NCBI GenBank assembly: GCA_018398815.1
Contig: CM031610.1
Span: 32,461,441-32,525,440, forward strand
Source of the DNA: Conus ventricosus
Taxonomy: Eukaryota > Mollusca > Gastropoda > Neogastropoda > Conidae
Direction of reading: 5' to 3'
Length of the DNA: 64,000 nt
Shown here: one piece after another, positions 1 to 12,600 of the stretch
Layout: each line of letters starts with the position of its first letter
Position numbering within the stretch: the stretch's first letter is position 1
Made by a program: the position numbers and the translations under genes
Notes under the pieces: model-generated
Seen by the model: the letters and a program-made list of their open reading frames with translations, nothing else
Told to the model about the DNA's origin: nothing
The model's database searches: none

Positions 1-206
1 TCAGAAACTCTGATTGGATCAGAGCCAACTTGATCATTTACAAAGGGCTGTTGTTTCACTTCAGCTGACAATTGGTATGAATAAAAGTAACAGTATCGTA
101 ATTTAGAAAAGGTGTTTGTTTGACTTTCAGAGAAAGATGTACGTTTGGTGAGATGGAGCAGGGTACAGGTGGACACTGGTTATAAGTACATTGACGTCGG
201 AAGTAC

Positions 207-225
207 GGGGGGGGGGGGGGGGGGG
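207..225. repeat. poly-G run (19 nt)
   Basis: An uninterrupted run of 19 G on the plus strand. It belongs to the unusual class of long G or C runs spread over the window (see findings). Confidence 0.95.
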
Positions 226-605
226 AGTGTTCTGTACCTTCAAATGAAAATACTGAGGTGGGGGTGGCGGGCAGATTACTTTCTGCACCCCTTCCCCCTC
301 CAATATTTGAAACCAAAGAGACACCAAACAACCAAGAAGAGGCAAAGAAGGAAAATGCATTTTTGAACACGATTTTAAGTCAGGGAATTGTGTGTCCCTG
401 AATGGCGTTTTGAGGAGGAGCCCGCGCACGTGCGGTCGTCCACTCTTTTTCTCTGCCTCTATGACCTACCCACCTGAGTTTGGTTCAGAAGTTCTTTATG
501 CCTGATCGCTCTCAACCATTTATGACATTGTTCTTGTACTCTGGCAACTATAGGTAGAGACCGAGTGTTCAGCCACTGCAACTGGTATCAGAAGACCATT
601 TTTCA

Positions 606-617
606 TGTGTGTGTGTG

Positions 618-678
<61 letters not shown>
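606..678. repeat. (GT)n microsatellite
   Basis: About 36 GT units with single interruptions (GC at about 623, GTTT at about 661). Confidence 0.95.
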
Positions 679-899
679 AATTTTTTTGTTTGTTTGTATG
701 CTTGTTTGTTTGTTTTTGTAGGCATCCAGATGCTCATGAATGATTTTTTTTTCCTGTACACGTTTTTTCAATTTGATAGCAGAAAATCATACGGAATGGC
801 CAGTATACCTGGCAAATCCTTGTTTCATCCACCTTAAGAATTTCAGTGTTGCAACTGTTGTGGAGTGATTTGTTGCGTATGGATAGGCCTATGCCTTTC

Positions 900-943
<44 letters not shown>
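900..943. repeat. (GTT)n microsatellite
   Basis: About 14 perfect GTT units. On the minus strand this reads as a poly-Gln tract, but no coding context supports that. Confidence 0.95.
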
Positions 944-1203
944 CACATGACAACGAACTTTTTTGAAAATCAACATGGCGTTAGCCTGGAAAGGGTTTTA
1001 TGAGATCGCCGTGCAAGGCTTTATTGGAAATGAACCTGAAATTCGATGATCTATCCCACCATTTTTTTGTTCAAAATAGCCCGCTAGTGTGTCATTAAAA
1101 CAGTCATGTATACATCTACAACTGGACTGAGATCATACACAAAAGCTAAATACAGCGCTCAAGAAAAACAGAGAGACAAAATGAAAAAGCAAAGAAAAAA
1201 AAA

Positions 1204-1225
1204 GGGGGGGGGGGGGGGGGGGGGG
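1204..1225. repeat. poly-G run (22 nt)
   Basis: Uninterrupted G run directly after an A-rich stretch, the same A-run/G-run pairing as at 2079-2117. Confidence 0.95.
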
Positions 1226-1636
1226 CGGATACAAACTGTATCCATACGCTGCTTGTCCAGCAAAACGCTGTCAGTTAACAATTCAACAGCGCGTAACTGA
1301 AGCGGGACAAATTTCACGCAGCGTACCATTTCGTGTACGATGTGGCGAGTATTTTAAACATGGGCGCTCTGCACTCTAGGCACGACGCGTACATGTGACC
1401 TGAAATCATGGGTGTGGGTCTATTAAGCTGGCGTGAGAGGAAAGTTGGCATGTTATGCCAGAGATCCCAATTAACTGATTAGATCCGAAGGAAATGAGCT
1501 GGCGGTGGTTGATCCTACAGAGGGCGGTCCGGCCTTTCATGTCCAAAGCATTAAGGTGGTGGCAGGGAAACTCTCATTTCCCACACCGAAGGAAATTGTA
1601 TATTGTCTTGTGTAGCTGGAAACTCGTCTGAGAGAA

Positions 1637-1812
<176 letters not shown>

Positions 1813-2078
1813 ATCATTACAGAGTGTTCGTACTCCTTTACTTGTCTGTATAACCACTTTCATTTTCAACAGCAGTGTTTTCGTTCCCCGGTAAGCCAGT
1901 CTGTGACAATTCTTTTCTAGTATGCTCCATCGTATATATTAATGGAGGCTAATGATAGTAGGCCTACTTTTACATTTCTCTTGTATTCTTGAAAAGATAA
2001 CAGTCCACCATTTTGGCATAGCTGCTGCTGTGTATCGTAGACACAACGTTTTGTGTCTTCAACGCTCAACTGAAAAAA

Positions 2079-2117
2079 AGAAAGAAAGAAAAAAAAAAAG
2101 GGGGGGGGGGGGGGGGG
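2079..2117. repeat. A-rich tract plus poly-G (18 nt)
   Basis: An A/AAAG-rich stretch followed by 18 consecutive G (2100-2117). Confidence 0.9.
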
Positions 2118-3319
2118 TTGTCTGCCATTCACCAATGGCAGCAAATGGCATTGAGCGACCACAGCTGTGCTGGTCATGCTGGGCGTAACTCATAAAAGCT
2201 CACGTTTCCCAAACCAGCTTTCTTAAATTAGAAAAAAAATTGATCCCGACACCTCAGAGGATATGGCAACTGAACACACGCATAACATGTACTTGACCTT
2301 TTTTTGTGCAATGCACGTTCAGCACAAGACACGGCCTGTTAGAGCAAGCAAAGGCAAACTTCAGCGTGCTGAAAAGTACCCCAGACGCTATGTATTGGGC
2401 AGGTGACCAAACGAAAGACAGATGCCTGGGGCATGGAAGATCATAGACGGGGCAAGCAGATAACATCATGCAGCATTTCTCAAAGACCAGAGCAGGAACA
2501 ACCCAACGAACGGGGGAAATATCCTGTACGCTTCGAGCATCTCTACCAAACTAGTATGGTATTGGAATTCGGAAGACATTGTTGAAAACAACCAAAAGAT
2601 AAAACCAGTGTCGAAATTATAAGACACATGGATAACATACGCCAAAAAAGAGTTAGTGTGATATATTCTGATGGTTTCGTCGCCAAATGTATGCGCGATT
2701 TGGCATACACCGTGAAGTAGAATAGCAAACTATCTAGAAAGACAGTGCTACTCTTATAGAGTGGGGGGAAAGGGTGTCACTTGCTCTCTGTCTCAGTGCT
2801 TGTCACTACCCCCTTATACATCTCTCGTTCAAATGACCACAGGAGAGAACTTCAAATTCCAGTTCTTTTATTGCCCAAATGTTGTTGTTGGGGCATAGGT
2901 GATGAGGACATAATGATACGAACCCTACGTCCCTAACTGAATGGGCGAGCCGAAGATGATGTTTGCCCAATTAACTTTCAAATTTTCCCCTCAGAAGATT
3001 CCTTACCTAAAAAAAAACCCCACCGAACTATCTAGAACAACAGACAAAAAAAGAAGCATTCTTAGCTTTCTAATAGCAGTATTAGGATCATGACAACATT
3101 CATCAAAATAATAACGTAAGTGAAACACATGAAAAAAATTACATAACAGGAAATACCCCTAACAATAAAAGTGAAAAGGAAAAAAAAGGAATACTAACAA
3201 TAAGTGATATACACGAATAAAATAATAACAGGAAATACTCCTAAAGAATAAGTGACAAGGAATAAAGACATTAGTTTACCAATGGATGCCATAGAGGGCT
3301 AGGAACTTGAGGCCGCAGG

Positions 3320-3376
3320 TGGATCTTGAACTCAACCACACTATTGTTTTCACATCACTGCACTAGCCGCTTATAC
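3320..3376 (-). repeat. Degenerate tRNA-like (SINE head) remnant
   Basis: Read on the minus strand, an A-box-like segment (GGCTAGTGCAGTGATG) is followed about 20 nt later by a B-box-like segment (AGTTCAAGATCC). That is the spacing of a tRNA-derived SINE promoter. No conserved body follows that I can match to the other SINEs in this window, so it is either an old copy or chance. Confidence 0.3.
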
Positions 3377-4011
3377 CTGGTTATTTCCCACCTTACGTAA
3401 AGAAATATTGGTATGGACATGTACATAACATTATAAACACAGCCAACTTCCCTAAGAAGCATTGACGTGCTTATCCTTTAGAGGCTTTAGCACTTCCCAC
3501 CACAGACTGTGACATCTCAACTCTTACAGTTTTAAGACTACGATAGTCCAACTGTGAACTTCTTCTGTTGCATGGACTTGCCCTATTATCTGGCAGTGTC
3601 CCACACACATTTAACTAAGGACCTCAAGAACCATGCATCCTCATCAACCCGAACAGGCTTTACCCCATTTCAAGGCTTCCACCAAGTTGAGAGAAAATAT
3701 AAAAGGAAGGGGTCATCTAGTCTCAGTCTCCTAATCCCACAACTAGGGACTGGTCTAGCTCCTTGGAGAAAAGATGGAAAGGAACACAGTGGGAACAGAC
3801 ATAACAACCCCCACGACAAATTCCAGTGAGCAAGCAAGGCAAAACCGAGATTAAATGTTTTCATTTAACAATATACATACACTTTCTCTAACAATCTACA
3901 CACACTTTCTCTCAGGCATTACCCCATAATAAAAAATAATGAAGGGAAGAGGAAAAACAAACTCACAGAAGAAGAGAAACAGAATAAACCATTCAAAACC
4001 CAACCTAAAGG

Positions 4012-4013
<2 letters not shown>

Positions 4014-4076
<63 letters not shown>
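4014..4076. repeat. (CA)n microsatellite
   Basis: About 31 perfect CA units. Confidence 0.95.
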
Positions 4077-4078
<2 letters not shown>

Positions 4079-4667
4079 AAACTAAACAGAATATCAGGTA
4101 AATAATTCTTTTAGATCAGTCAGTAGACTGATAGTGGAAGGGAGGTAACCTGGCCTTTTCACAAGACCTTGCAACCAACAAGTTGCACCCAAACTTCTCT
4201 ACAGTCCAACATAGAAAAAGATCATTTGGTCCAACTCAAAGCATTATCATGACAATCTTTCCAGGGATTATCCTTAGCCTGGCCCGGTTTGAACGTCTGT
4301 TTCCACCACACATGCCAGAGCCCCAAACCAAAGAAAACTGTGTAGCCTAACCCAAGGCAACACAAACATTAAAAAACCCAGCTTCTTTGTAGGCTCAAAT
4401 TTATTATGACAAGGACAAATGTACACAACAAAAAGTAAATAAAAGATTTACCACACAAAAAGAAAACATCGTGTCCGGGAGAATTTCTAGGCCGGGAACG
4501 CTCCCAACCCTGATCATTCTGATAATTCTGGCACTACTTTCCTCAACATTGGCTGGTTCCAAAACAACCCCCCTAAACTATTCAACACATCTTAACCAAA
4601 AATAAAAGTCATTTCAGCACCAAACTGGAGGCAGCAGACAGACTGGGATATGATGTGCGTCTTGATC

Positions 4668-4692
4668 GGGGGGGGGGGGGGGGGGGGGGGGG
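4668..4692. repeat. poly-G run (25 nt)
   Basis: Uninterrupted run of 25 G. Confidence 0.95.
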
Positions 4693-5376
4693 CAGGAACC
4701 TTCTGACTCGCGCCAAACTTCAGGAGACGCGTCTGGGACCGGTGATGTAATTCTCTTGAAGGAGCCAATCGCTAGCAACTCTCACCCAGAATGGTGGCTT
4801 CCTTTTAGGTTTTAAATATTTTGTAATTACTCTTTACTTACAGCTCTACACTACTCTATTATTTGTTATTACTATCAATATCTCTAATAAACTAATAATA
4901 AACTACTAAAGGCTAGAACGAAGAGCCTAACTAGACCAAAACCGAAAGTTGAAAACAAACGGGTCACTTTCGGAGGGAAATAACACCCCTGTGTTAGTTG
5001 CCAACTCCGGGAACTAATATGTGAGGTGCTTCCCTTTGACGCAGATGTCATTGACATGTCACACTACATTCAAGTTCACAGTTTCAAGTCTAACAATGGA
5101 GCTATGATGTACAACAGGAAGGAAATACTTAAAGATGTATGCACGATGATAGAAGGTATGGATACTACAGTAAGAAATGTAACAAAGGACAAAAATTTAG
5201 TGTAGTTTATATCTGATAATGTTTAGGTTTGATCATCATATTCATAAAGTTGTTTACAAATCAAATAAGATATTTGGCTTTTTACAAAGAATCTTTTCAT
5301 TCATAAGGATGACAAGTTTCCAGATGTGTTTACGGACGGACAGTGAGTGTAAGTACGTATAGGGTATGATAACACT

Positions 5377-5566
5377 GTTTGGTATCACGTCTGAAGAGGC
5401 AGATAGCCTTGATCAAGAAAACTCTATGAAGAGCAACAAATTATTACAAGGGATTCAGGTTATGCTAACATGTTTGGTATCCACATTTGAAGAGGCAGAT
5501 AGCCTTGATCAAGAAAACGCAATGAAGAGCAACAAAGTTATTACAGGGGATTCAGAATTGCTTACA
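5377..5566. repeat. Tandem duplication, 95-bp unit x2
   Basis: Two copies (5377-5471 and 5472-5566) start with GTTTGGTATC and share the segment GAGGCAGATAGCCTTGATCA. They differ by a few substitutions and small indels. A short open frame runs through both copies, but nothing else marks it as coding. Confidence 0.85.
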
Positions 5567-5850
5567 TGGAGGTAGCTGGCGCATCTTAAAACAACACACA
5601 TTGAATGCAAGAACAGGGATGATCTTATGAGACAATTTTTTTACACCTATTTGCAAAAACAAAAAAAAAAAGGAAAAAAAGAAAGAAAAAAAAAAGAAAG
5701 TCAGATTTCTTCCAGTTACCAATATGTGATAAAACAAAAAACTTTCCTTTTTTTTACAGAGTTCTGGTCCGCTCCAAACTGAACTGAGGCTGTGTTGTCA
5801 ACGGTTTTGCAAAACCTGCTTACCTCGAAACTCTGGATCCCATACACCAT

Positions 5851-6050
5851 TGTCACATGCACGATCGTGCACTTGTGCCGTTTGTATAGCCAAAGAGGAT
5901 TTGATTTCCTCAGCTGTCAACTTCGCTGCGAGTTCAACACAGATGGAGCTAATGGCCCGTCACGTGTGCCACGTTTTCTCTCTGTTCCCGTTTGTTGGTG
6001 GGTATTGGCTCCAGAGGGTAAGAATTTTTTTTCTAAACATGTCGATTTGT
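5851..6050 (+). mobile_element. Gypsy-1 5' LTR fragment
   Basis: This stretch begins TGTCAC and matches 24211-24450 over about 200 bp: both have the AGAGGATTTGATTT block, a GCTGCGAGYTSAACACAGAT block and the CCAGAGGGTAAGAAT block near the end. The second copy is preceded by a polypurine tract and an RNase H fragment, which makes it a 3' LTR. This copy lies upstream of gag, so it is read as the 5' LTR, cut off or diverged after about 6050 where LINE sequence follows. The LTR end and primer-binding site were not found. Confidence 0.55.
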
Positions 6051-6149
6051 TGCATTTTCTTCGTTCTTCATGTAAATTACAGATTTCCTCTACATTTCAC
6101 TCAAATGTAAACAGAGACCAACTTGCGCTTCTTTCACTTGCACCCTCAT

Positions 6150-7425
6150 CTTTTTCTTCTTCCTTGTCTAGAGCCGGGCCAAATTGGCGTTGAAGGCTCT
6201 GCTGTTTAGCTGAGTGCCAACTGGTTGGATGGCTTTTTGGGTAAAACAGGATTAAAACTACATGTACAAATCTAGTGTGGATTTCCACTTGTGGCCAGCC
6301 TTGGGGGGTGCAGGTCACTGGAGCTGCAGCGCAGGCGGCTGAAGAATGTTAATACTGGTGGAGCTGTAGGCCTAGTGGTCTCACTAGAAAGTTTATTCCA
6401 CTCCCTCACTGTTCGGGGGACGAAGGAGTTGTGTAGAGCTGGGTGTTTTGAATGCTCCTGGAAGATGCGAGCTGCTCTTCTCTGGACCTTTTCCAGGAGG
6501 TCAATGTCTTGTCTATTGTGAGGGTCCCAGACAGTTGAAGCCTATTCCAGTAGCCTATAGGATGAACCATGGTCATGTAGACCTGTGGCTTTGCGGATTT
6601 CAGCGGTGCAGTCTTTTAAGTTTTCTGCGGAGAAAACCCACTGTCCTGTTCCCTTTGGCTGCCACCGTTTCAACGTGCTTGGTCCAGGATAGATCCTTTG
6701 TCATGGTTACTCCTAAGTACTTGGCTGAGGAGAGGATACTGCTTCCAGGGTTTGTTCATGAAGAGTATATGCAGAGTGGAAGGAAAGGTGTCTGCCTGGC
6801 GAGATGTGGAGTGTGTTACTTTCCTGCATTGAATCTCATCTGCCAGGTGTCTTCCCAATCTGCCAGGCAGTCAAGATCAGCTTGCAGCAAGGACTGATCC
6901 TTGGCACTGCAGACATTCCTGTAGAGGAGAGCATCATCTGTGAACAGCCGGGTGTTGGAGTCCTTGGCCACATCAGGAAGGTCATTTATGTACGTAAGGA
7001 AAAGAAGTGGACCCAAGACAGTGCCTTGGGGGACACCGGAGAGGACAGGGGCAGGAGATGAATGTATGCCTTCGAGTACCACTTGCTGCGTTCTGCCGAA
7101 GAGGAACGACTGGATCCAGCCAAGGGTGTTGTTCTGTACTCCATAGTAGTGCAGTTTCCGCAGCAAGCGTTGGTGAGGGACCTTGTCGAAGGCCTTGGAG
7201 AAGTCTAGGAGCACTACATCTACTTGCGCACCGTGGGAGAATCTCTTAGCAATGTCATGATTAGTGACGATCAGCTGTGTCTCGCAGGAGCGTCGTTGGC
7301 GGAAGCCATGTTGACAGTCAGTGAGATCTTGGTGGAGGTCGAAAAAAATCATTACGTTGCTGTGTACAATGTGTTCTAGCACTTTACACATGATAGAAAA
7401 ATCAAATTGATTGTGCAATCGTCAC
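6150..7425 (-). mobile_element. 5'-truncated LINE (CR1/Jockey-group) fragment
   Basis: An open frame at 6816-7418 (minus) encodes the core of a non-LTR reverse transcriptase. Its motifs, in order, are VVLLDFSKAFDKVPH, SGVPQGTVLGPLLFL and FTDDALLY; the catalytic box is normally FADD. Shifted frames from about 6800 to 6280 keep the C-terminal region (DLLEKVQRRAARI, VREWNKLSSETT). The N-terminal endonuclease is missing, as expected of 5' truncation at insertion. A stop and a frameshift follow the RT core, so the copy is dead. It lies between the Gypsy-1 LTR fragment and gag, so it probably inserted into that element. I place it in the CR1/Jockey group by motif wording only. Confidence 0.8.
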
Positions 7426-7961
7426 GTCATCTCCATAGACTGTAAGTGACAACTTTAGTTTACAACTGTTTCTTTTCAGGATGAGGATCAGGGGTGTTGT
7501 ATGAAAAACAACTTAGCCTTTTGTATGGATGCGTGAATGATACTGATTGAATTGGTGTATTTTGTTTTGTCATTATATTCATGTTTATTGAAAACTTTTT
7601 ACTAAGAGTTATCTATTTTCAGGATCATCATCAGTGATAGTAATTTTCTAACCTTGATAAATATTGTTTGCTATGGGGACATTCACAGTACTTGGGGATC
7701 ACTTGATGTCCTAGTAGTAGTACTCAAGCTATTGGTTGTTTTTTTCAGTGATTTGCTCCCCATGATCATGAGTTTAGCAGTTATTGAAAAAAAAAAAGTG
7801 CTCTAAATCAGTAGTGCTCAATTTAAAAATGATCTTATTTAAACTAGTAAGTGGTTATGTGTTAATTTCTTACTTGTCTTGTGAAGACACGAGTTTACTT
7901 TTGATTTAGGGGGGAAAAATCTCTTTTGTCATTTTCTTGAACTTGTTCAACTTAAGTCATT

Positions 7962-9115
7962 ATGGAGTTACCACAGGAAAAATGTGTTGCTCTGGTCCAA
8001 CAAGCAAAGTTACTCAGTATCTCAGTTCCTTTGAAAATCAATGAATATATTGATTCTGCTATGGAGCGTAAATTTAGACTAAAGGAGAGAGCAGCCAAAC
8101 TAAAGCAGAGCATACTACATTACTATACTCTGACTAAAGTCAGAACAAAAAAGATTAGATATTGAAGATGAAGAAAAATAGGAAACGGTTCTAAAGAGAT
8201 TGAAAAAGAAGGGAAAAAAAGGAAAAGGTTCTAACGAGATTGAAGAAGAAGAAGAAAAAAGAAAAGGTTTAGAGATTGAAAAAGAAGACAAAAAAGAAAA
8301 AGTTAGAGATTGAAGAAAACAACAAGAAAGAGAAAGGAAATTACTTTTGGAGGAAGAAGCACGAAAGCATAAGTTCCTGTTAGAGCAAAAAGAACTTGAA
8401 CTCAGATTAGAGCAAGAACAAAAACAAGAAAAATCTTCTTCTGAGGGACCAAACATGCTAGTCAGACTCGGATTCATGGTACTCATTTTCCCAAATTACC
8501 CATGTTCAATGAAGCCAAGGATGATGTGGATGCTTTTTTGTACAGATTTGAAGCTCTTGCTAAGATATTGGGATGGAAAAAGGAACAATGGCCGCTCCAC
8601 TTAGCTAGTGTGTTACAAGGAGTTGCATTTAGTTTTTACCATTCCCTATGTGCCAGTGATACTCAGACTTGTGAGAACTTGAAGCAACATTTGTTGAAAA
8701 AGTTCATGGCTACCTCTGAAGGTTTCAGAGGAAGAGTTAGAAGTGTGAGGCCTGAACAAGGGGAGAATTTTAATGTTGTTGTTTTTTTTTACCAGACTTA
8801 CCCATTTATTGAACAGGTGGATTGAAACTGTCAGAGATAAACAAGTCTTTTGAAGCACTTCATGATCTTCTAATCAGAGAGCAGATTTTGCAGAGTGTGT
8901 CCAAAGACTTGCAGGTTTTTCTTAAGGAAAGAACGTTTGATTCAGCAAAACAAATGTGTGCTGCAGCTGAGCTCCATAGAGAAGCTCATCCCAACAAATT
9001 GCTAGCTAGACAGTCAGGTGCATTTGCTCATGCTATCGTGTGTGAACAGACTCAACAATCGGCGACTGATGGTCAGTCTCGGCAGGTCAGTAACTATAGT
9101 TACAGTAGAGGCTAG
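7962..9115 (+). pseudogene. Gypsy-1 gag, frameshifted
   Basis: The frame opens at 7962 with an amphipathic N-terminus, then a Lys/Glu-rich region (8160-8450) built from diverged repeats and broken by stops and shifts. The capsid-like domain follows (about 8500-8990): FNEAKDDVDAFLYRFEALA, then a WKKEQW...LHLASVLQG block, then LLKKFMATSEGFR. This is the Ty3/Gypsy Gag layout also found in SCAN-like proteins. A T-rich run near 8780 shifts the frame and the domain resumes at 8822. The product would be structural Gag for particle assembly, but this copy cannot make it intact. Confidence 0.75.
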
Positions 9116-9343
9116 TCAAATCGCTCTCCCAGACACAGAGATTCAGGGCGAGGCAACTCTGTCAGTCATTGAGTCAGGGACCTGTTTATCATGGAAATCG
9201 GTTTCATCAGGGTCGGTCTACAAATCCAGAGACTCAGTCTTAAGAGAAGCAGCAACAGCATGCGAGATCTTCCCCACATCAGGTGGAGGTAGGGGTCAGA
9301 GATCTACACAAGAGACCAAGCAAGGTCTTATTTGTAGACGTTT

Positions 9344-9373
9344 TGTGGTGTCGGTCATATCAGTCCAAACTGC
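9344..9373 (+). pseudogene. Gypsy-1 Gag zinc knuckle remnant
   Basis: In one frame this reads CGVGHISPNC, the last three ligands of a CCHC nucleocapsid knuckle. The first Cys lies across a frameshift or in-frame stop just upstream (around 9330). The position, after the capsid-like domain and before the protease-like segment, is the expected one. Confidence 0.55.
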
Positions 9374-9499
9374 CCTTCACCCGCAAATGTTCAGCCCCAT
9401 AAGTACGCAACAGCATGCAAAGTTTTGATTTCCCTTAATGTAGAAGAATGTGTTACTTTGAACAGTTTGTCAAGTGTATAATGATTGTGTTAATGATAC

Positions 9500-9760
9500 A
9501 CCTTGCACTGTTCTGAGAGAAACTGGTTGTACTACTGTGGTGTGAGAAAGTCATTGGTGAAACCTGAACAGTACAGTGGTCATTTTCAAAAGTGTATAAA
9601 TTTTGGTGGCAAGATTGAGACATTCCCAATTGCTATTGTGCCTGTATTGTATGTTTACCTTTTTACACTGGTTTACTGGAATGTTGTGACATAGATAACC
9701 AGTGACAGATTTGATTCTTGGCAATTTGCCCAAGATCAAGAATGAACCTGACCAGGTTTT
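9500..9760 (+). pseudogene. Gypsy-1 aspartic protease remnant
   Basis: About 9508-9690 encodes a short stretch with ETGCTT where a retropepsin has D(T/S)GA(T/S), then VRKSLVKPEQ and an FPIAIVPV strand. A later fragment around 9700-9735 resembles the IIGN segment of Gypsy proteases. The catalytic Asp reads as Glu, and stops interrupt the frame (TGA right after GCTTVV). Without the flanking gag and integrase I would not have called this. Confidence 0.45.
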
Positions 9761-9879
9761 GAAAGATCAGATCGCATCAGTCATGACCAGGCAACAAAAG
9801 AAACTTAAAGGCTCTGCTAAGTCCCTATGAAAACCCTTCCACCCGTGTCAGACAATGCTTTATCATCGGATTTTGACAA

Positions 9880-11420
9880 TTTTTATGTATATCATCAGGA
9901 CGTTGCAGAAATGCAAGCGTCAGATGTTACTTTGTCACCTGTATACCACCAGGCTAAAGATGTTCCTGGTTGTGAATCGCTCAGAAAAAGTTTGGTATGT
10001 GAACGCAAAACCATGTTTTTGTTGGACGATGGTGTTGTTTACTGCTATTCACTTGGTAAATTTGACACTGTACAGAAGCAACTGTGTGTACCAAAACCTC
10101 TTCGTACCTGGTAGATGTTTTGCATGTTGCTCATGATTCCATTGCTCGTGGACATGGTAGTTTTGTTAGAACAAAACATCGCATTTTATTTCATTTTTAT
10201 TGGCTGAAGTATCATGTGGATGTCCATCAATATGTTCAGACTTGTGATGTGTGTCAGAAGAGTAGGAAGCGTGGATCTGTTCAGTGGTTCCTTGTGGGAA
10301 ATTGCCCGACATTGATGTGCCTTTTCAGTGCATTTGTATTGACCTGATAGGTCCATTTTCCCCATGTTCCCATGCAGGTCATAGATATGTTTTGACCTGA
10401 TAGGTCCATTTTCCCCATGTTCCCATGCAGGTCATAGATATGTTTTGACCTGATAGGTCCATTTTCCCCATGTTCCCATGCAGGTCATAGATATGTTTTG
10501 ACCTGATAGGTCCATTTTCCCCATGTTCCCATGCAGGTCATAGATATGTTTTGACCTGATAGGTCCATTTTCCCATGTTCCCATGCAGGTCATAGATATG
10601 TTTTGACCTGATAGGTCCATTTTCCCCATGTTCCCATGCAGGTCATAGATTAAGATATGTTTTGACCTGATAGGTCCATTTTCCCCATGTTCCCATGCAG
10701 GTCATAGATATGTTTTGACTGTTGTTGATGCTGCTTCCAGGTATCCTCATGAAAGAGATTTACCGATTGTTGTCAGTCAATACAAGTCTGTACCATGCCA
10801 TGTCAAACGGAATGATTGAACGTTTGAATGGTACCCTTAAATCCATGTTAAAGAAAGTGGTACAACAACACCCTCAAGGATGGGACCGTTACCTCCCAGC
10901 AGTTCTGTTTGTGCACAGAGAAATACCTTGTGAGAGCACTGGATTCTCACCGTTTGAACTGCTTTATGGTAGAAAACCAAGAGGTCCAGTTGATCTGTTG
11001 GCAGATTCTTGGAATCTTGAACAGACTCGGAGTACTTCCAAGCCTCTTTACCCATATGTGACAGAACTGAAAACTCTTTTGAAAGAGAGCATGGACATTG
11101 CTACTCAACATTCAGAAAACGCTGCTGAAAACATATAAAAAGTACAAGGATGTTAAAGCAGTCAGGCGCTCATTTGCTGTTAATGATGAGGTACTTTTGT
11201 TGTTGCCCACCGACAAAAACAAATTGTTGATGCAGTGGAAAGGACCCTTCACAATTGTTGATTGTTTCCATCCTGATTACATTGTATTGATCAACAACAA
11301 AAGAAAAAACATTGTATTGATCAACAACAAAAGAAACGTTTTTCATGCAAATATGCTAGTGAAATACAATAGACATGCATGTGATCAGTCTGGCAATGTG
11401 AAACTTCCTGTGCATTCTGC
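9880..11420 (+). pseudogene. Gypsy-1 integrase, broken by 53-bp amplification
   Basis: The N-terminal H2C2 zinc domain is readable from about 9890 to 10270 (HVAHDSIARGH ... CDVCQKSRKRG). The core starts with IDLIGPF, which contains the first catalytic Asp, and is there interrupted by seven tandem copies of a 53-bp unit (10341-10717). The middle of the core is deleted. From about 10797 the frame resumes with SNGMIERLNGTLK and a downstream FSPFELLYGRKPRGPVD block; a GPY/F-type end follows (about 11200-11360, MQWKGPFTIVD, then HANMLVKY). An 11-codon local duplication (around 11276-11335) repeats a VLINNKRKN segment. Integrase directly follows the protease; no RT lies between. Confidence 0.8.
10341..10717 (+). 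repeat. 53-bp tandem repeat x7 inside integrase core
   Basis: Units starting GACCTGATAGGTCC begin at 10341, 10394, 10447, 10500, 10553, 10605 and 10664. The fifth unit is one C short and the sixth carries a 6-nt insertion. Each unit covers the codons for DLIGPF to GHRYVL. Because 53 is not a multiple of 3, each added copy shifts the frame. Confidence 0.95.
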
Positions 11421-11825
11421 ATGTCGTGTTGACTTACGGTTTTACAAGAATGTGTACAACATGTCAACTGTTGATATTACTGAAGATACTGCTTCGCCTG
11501 ATGTTGTGGACACTCATTTTCCTGATGGTGCCACTGTTATGAAAAAGTGTGATCCCAAACGAATGGACTGTTTTTCCCATTCTTTACATGGCGGTTCAAA
11601 AACAGATGGACTGTTCTTTTTTTTTCTCCTTTTTTTTGCTGGCGGAACCAAACCAAGGCCACAGATGTGGAGAGGACATCGAAATTGAGGTCACCAAGAA
11701 AGCAGGGCATGAAGGGCCACATAATTTGAGACATTTTTTTTATGCTGATCGATGAGAATGAGGATGATTAACCCCTTGTATCAGTTTTGCACTTCTGTGT
11801 GCCGGAGCAAAATTTGACTTTTTGC

Positions 11826-12540
11826 AGTAGGTTTACTAATTTGATCAGTGCTCATTTATTTGTGAAGATATCTCTTAGATTTTTGGCATGTTTTCTTCTC
11901 ATACCAGGGCTATAATACCTGCAAATAATATTTGATTTTGTTCATTCTGAGTATAATAGATAATCTTATAATTCAACTTTTTTTTTTTAAATTATATTTT
12001 GCAAGCATACAAAAACCCACAGCAGCAAAACAAAAAACATACAAACCCAGCCAAAAGTGGTTTTAGTGTTTACTGAACACCTGTGTAAATATTTGGTAGT
12101 GAATTTACAACCCACAATTGTTGTTTTATTTTATGATAAATTGGGGTATAGTACAATCCAGGTATCAAGGGACACAGTTTTGTTTTCTTAGGTAGGTTCA
12201 CTGATATGCCCAGTGCTCTTTCAATTCTTGACATGTATCTTAGATACTTGGGAAATTTTCTTGTTATATCCTTGGCTACAGCCAGATATCACAATAGTTT
12301 GATTTTGTTTGTAATGAGTAGACCAAAAATCTATATAATGATGAATGTTCTGTTTGAAAAACAGACACTTTCAGAACATAAACAAAACTATAGCACTAAA
12401 TCACAATGAAATACCACAAAAACTGGTGTTAGTATCCTTTGAACTTCAGGACAAACATCTGTATTCACAATAAAGCTTGACAATGCATAAAATGTTTAGC
12501 AACCCATATCATAGGGGGCAATCCAGCCCAGGTAACGTGG
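11826..12540. repeat. Diverged tandem duplication, about 360-bp unit x2
   Basis: The block starting GGTTTACTAATTTGATCAGT (about 11826) is echoed by GGTTCACTGATATGCCCAGT (about 12192). They share, in order, a CAGTGCTC segment, a TTTGATTTTGTT segment, an ACAAAAAC...GTGTTTA/GTGTTAG segment and a GGGGTATAGTACAATCCAGG / GGGGGCAATCCAGCCCAGG end. Divergence is substantial. AT-rich and non-coding; part of what follows the Gypsy-1 integrase. Confidence 0.6.
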
Positions 12541-12600
12541 GAAAGAAGATGGGAATTGAACATTATCCACAGCATCAGTCTGCACATCTTGCAAGCCTCT
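12520..12600 (-). repeat. Possible tRNA-like B-box remnant
   Basis: The minus strand contains GTTCAATTCCCATC (around 12550), the same string as the B box of the SINE at 27811-28168. I see no matching A box or SINE body, so this is weak. Confidence 0.2.

Noticed and set aside
2760..5060. Possible LTR pair or solo LTR (TGTCAC words at about 2776 and 5055)
   Set aside because: No matching ends, no target duplication and no internal pol sequence.
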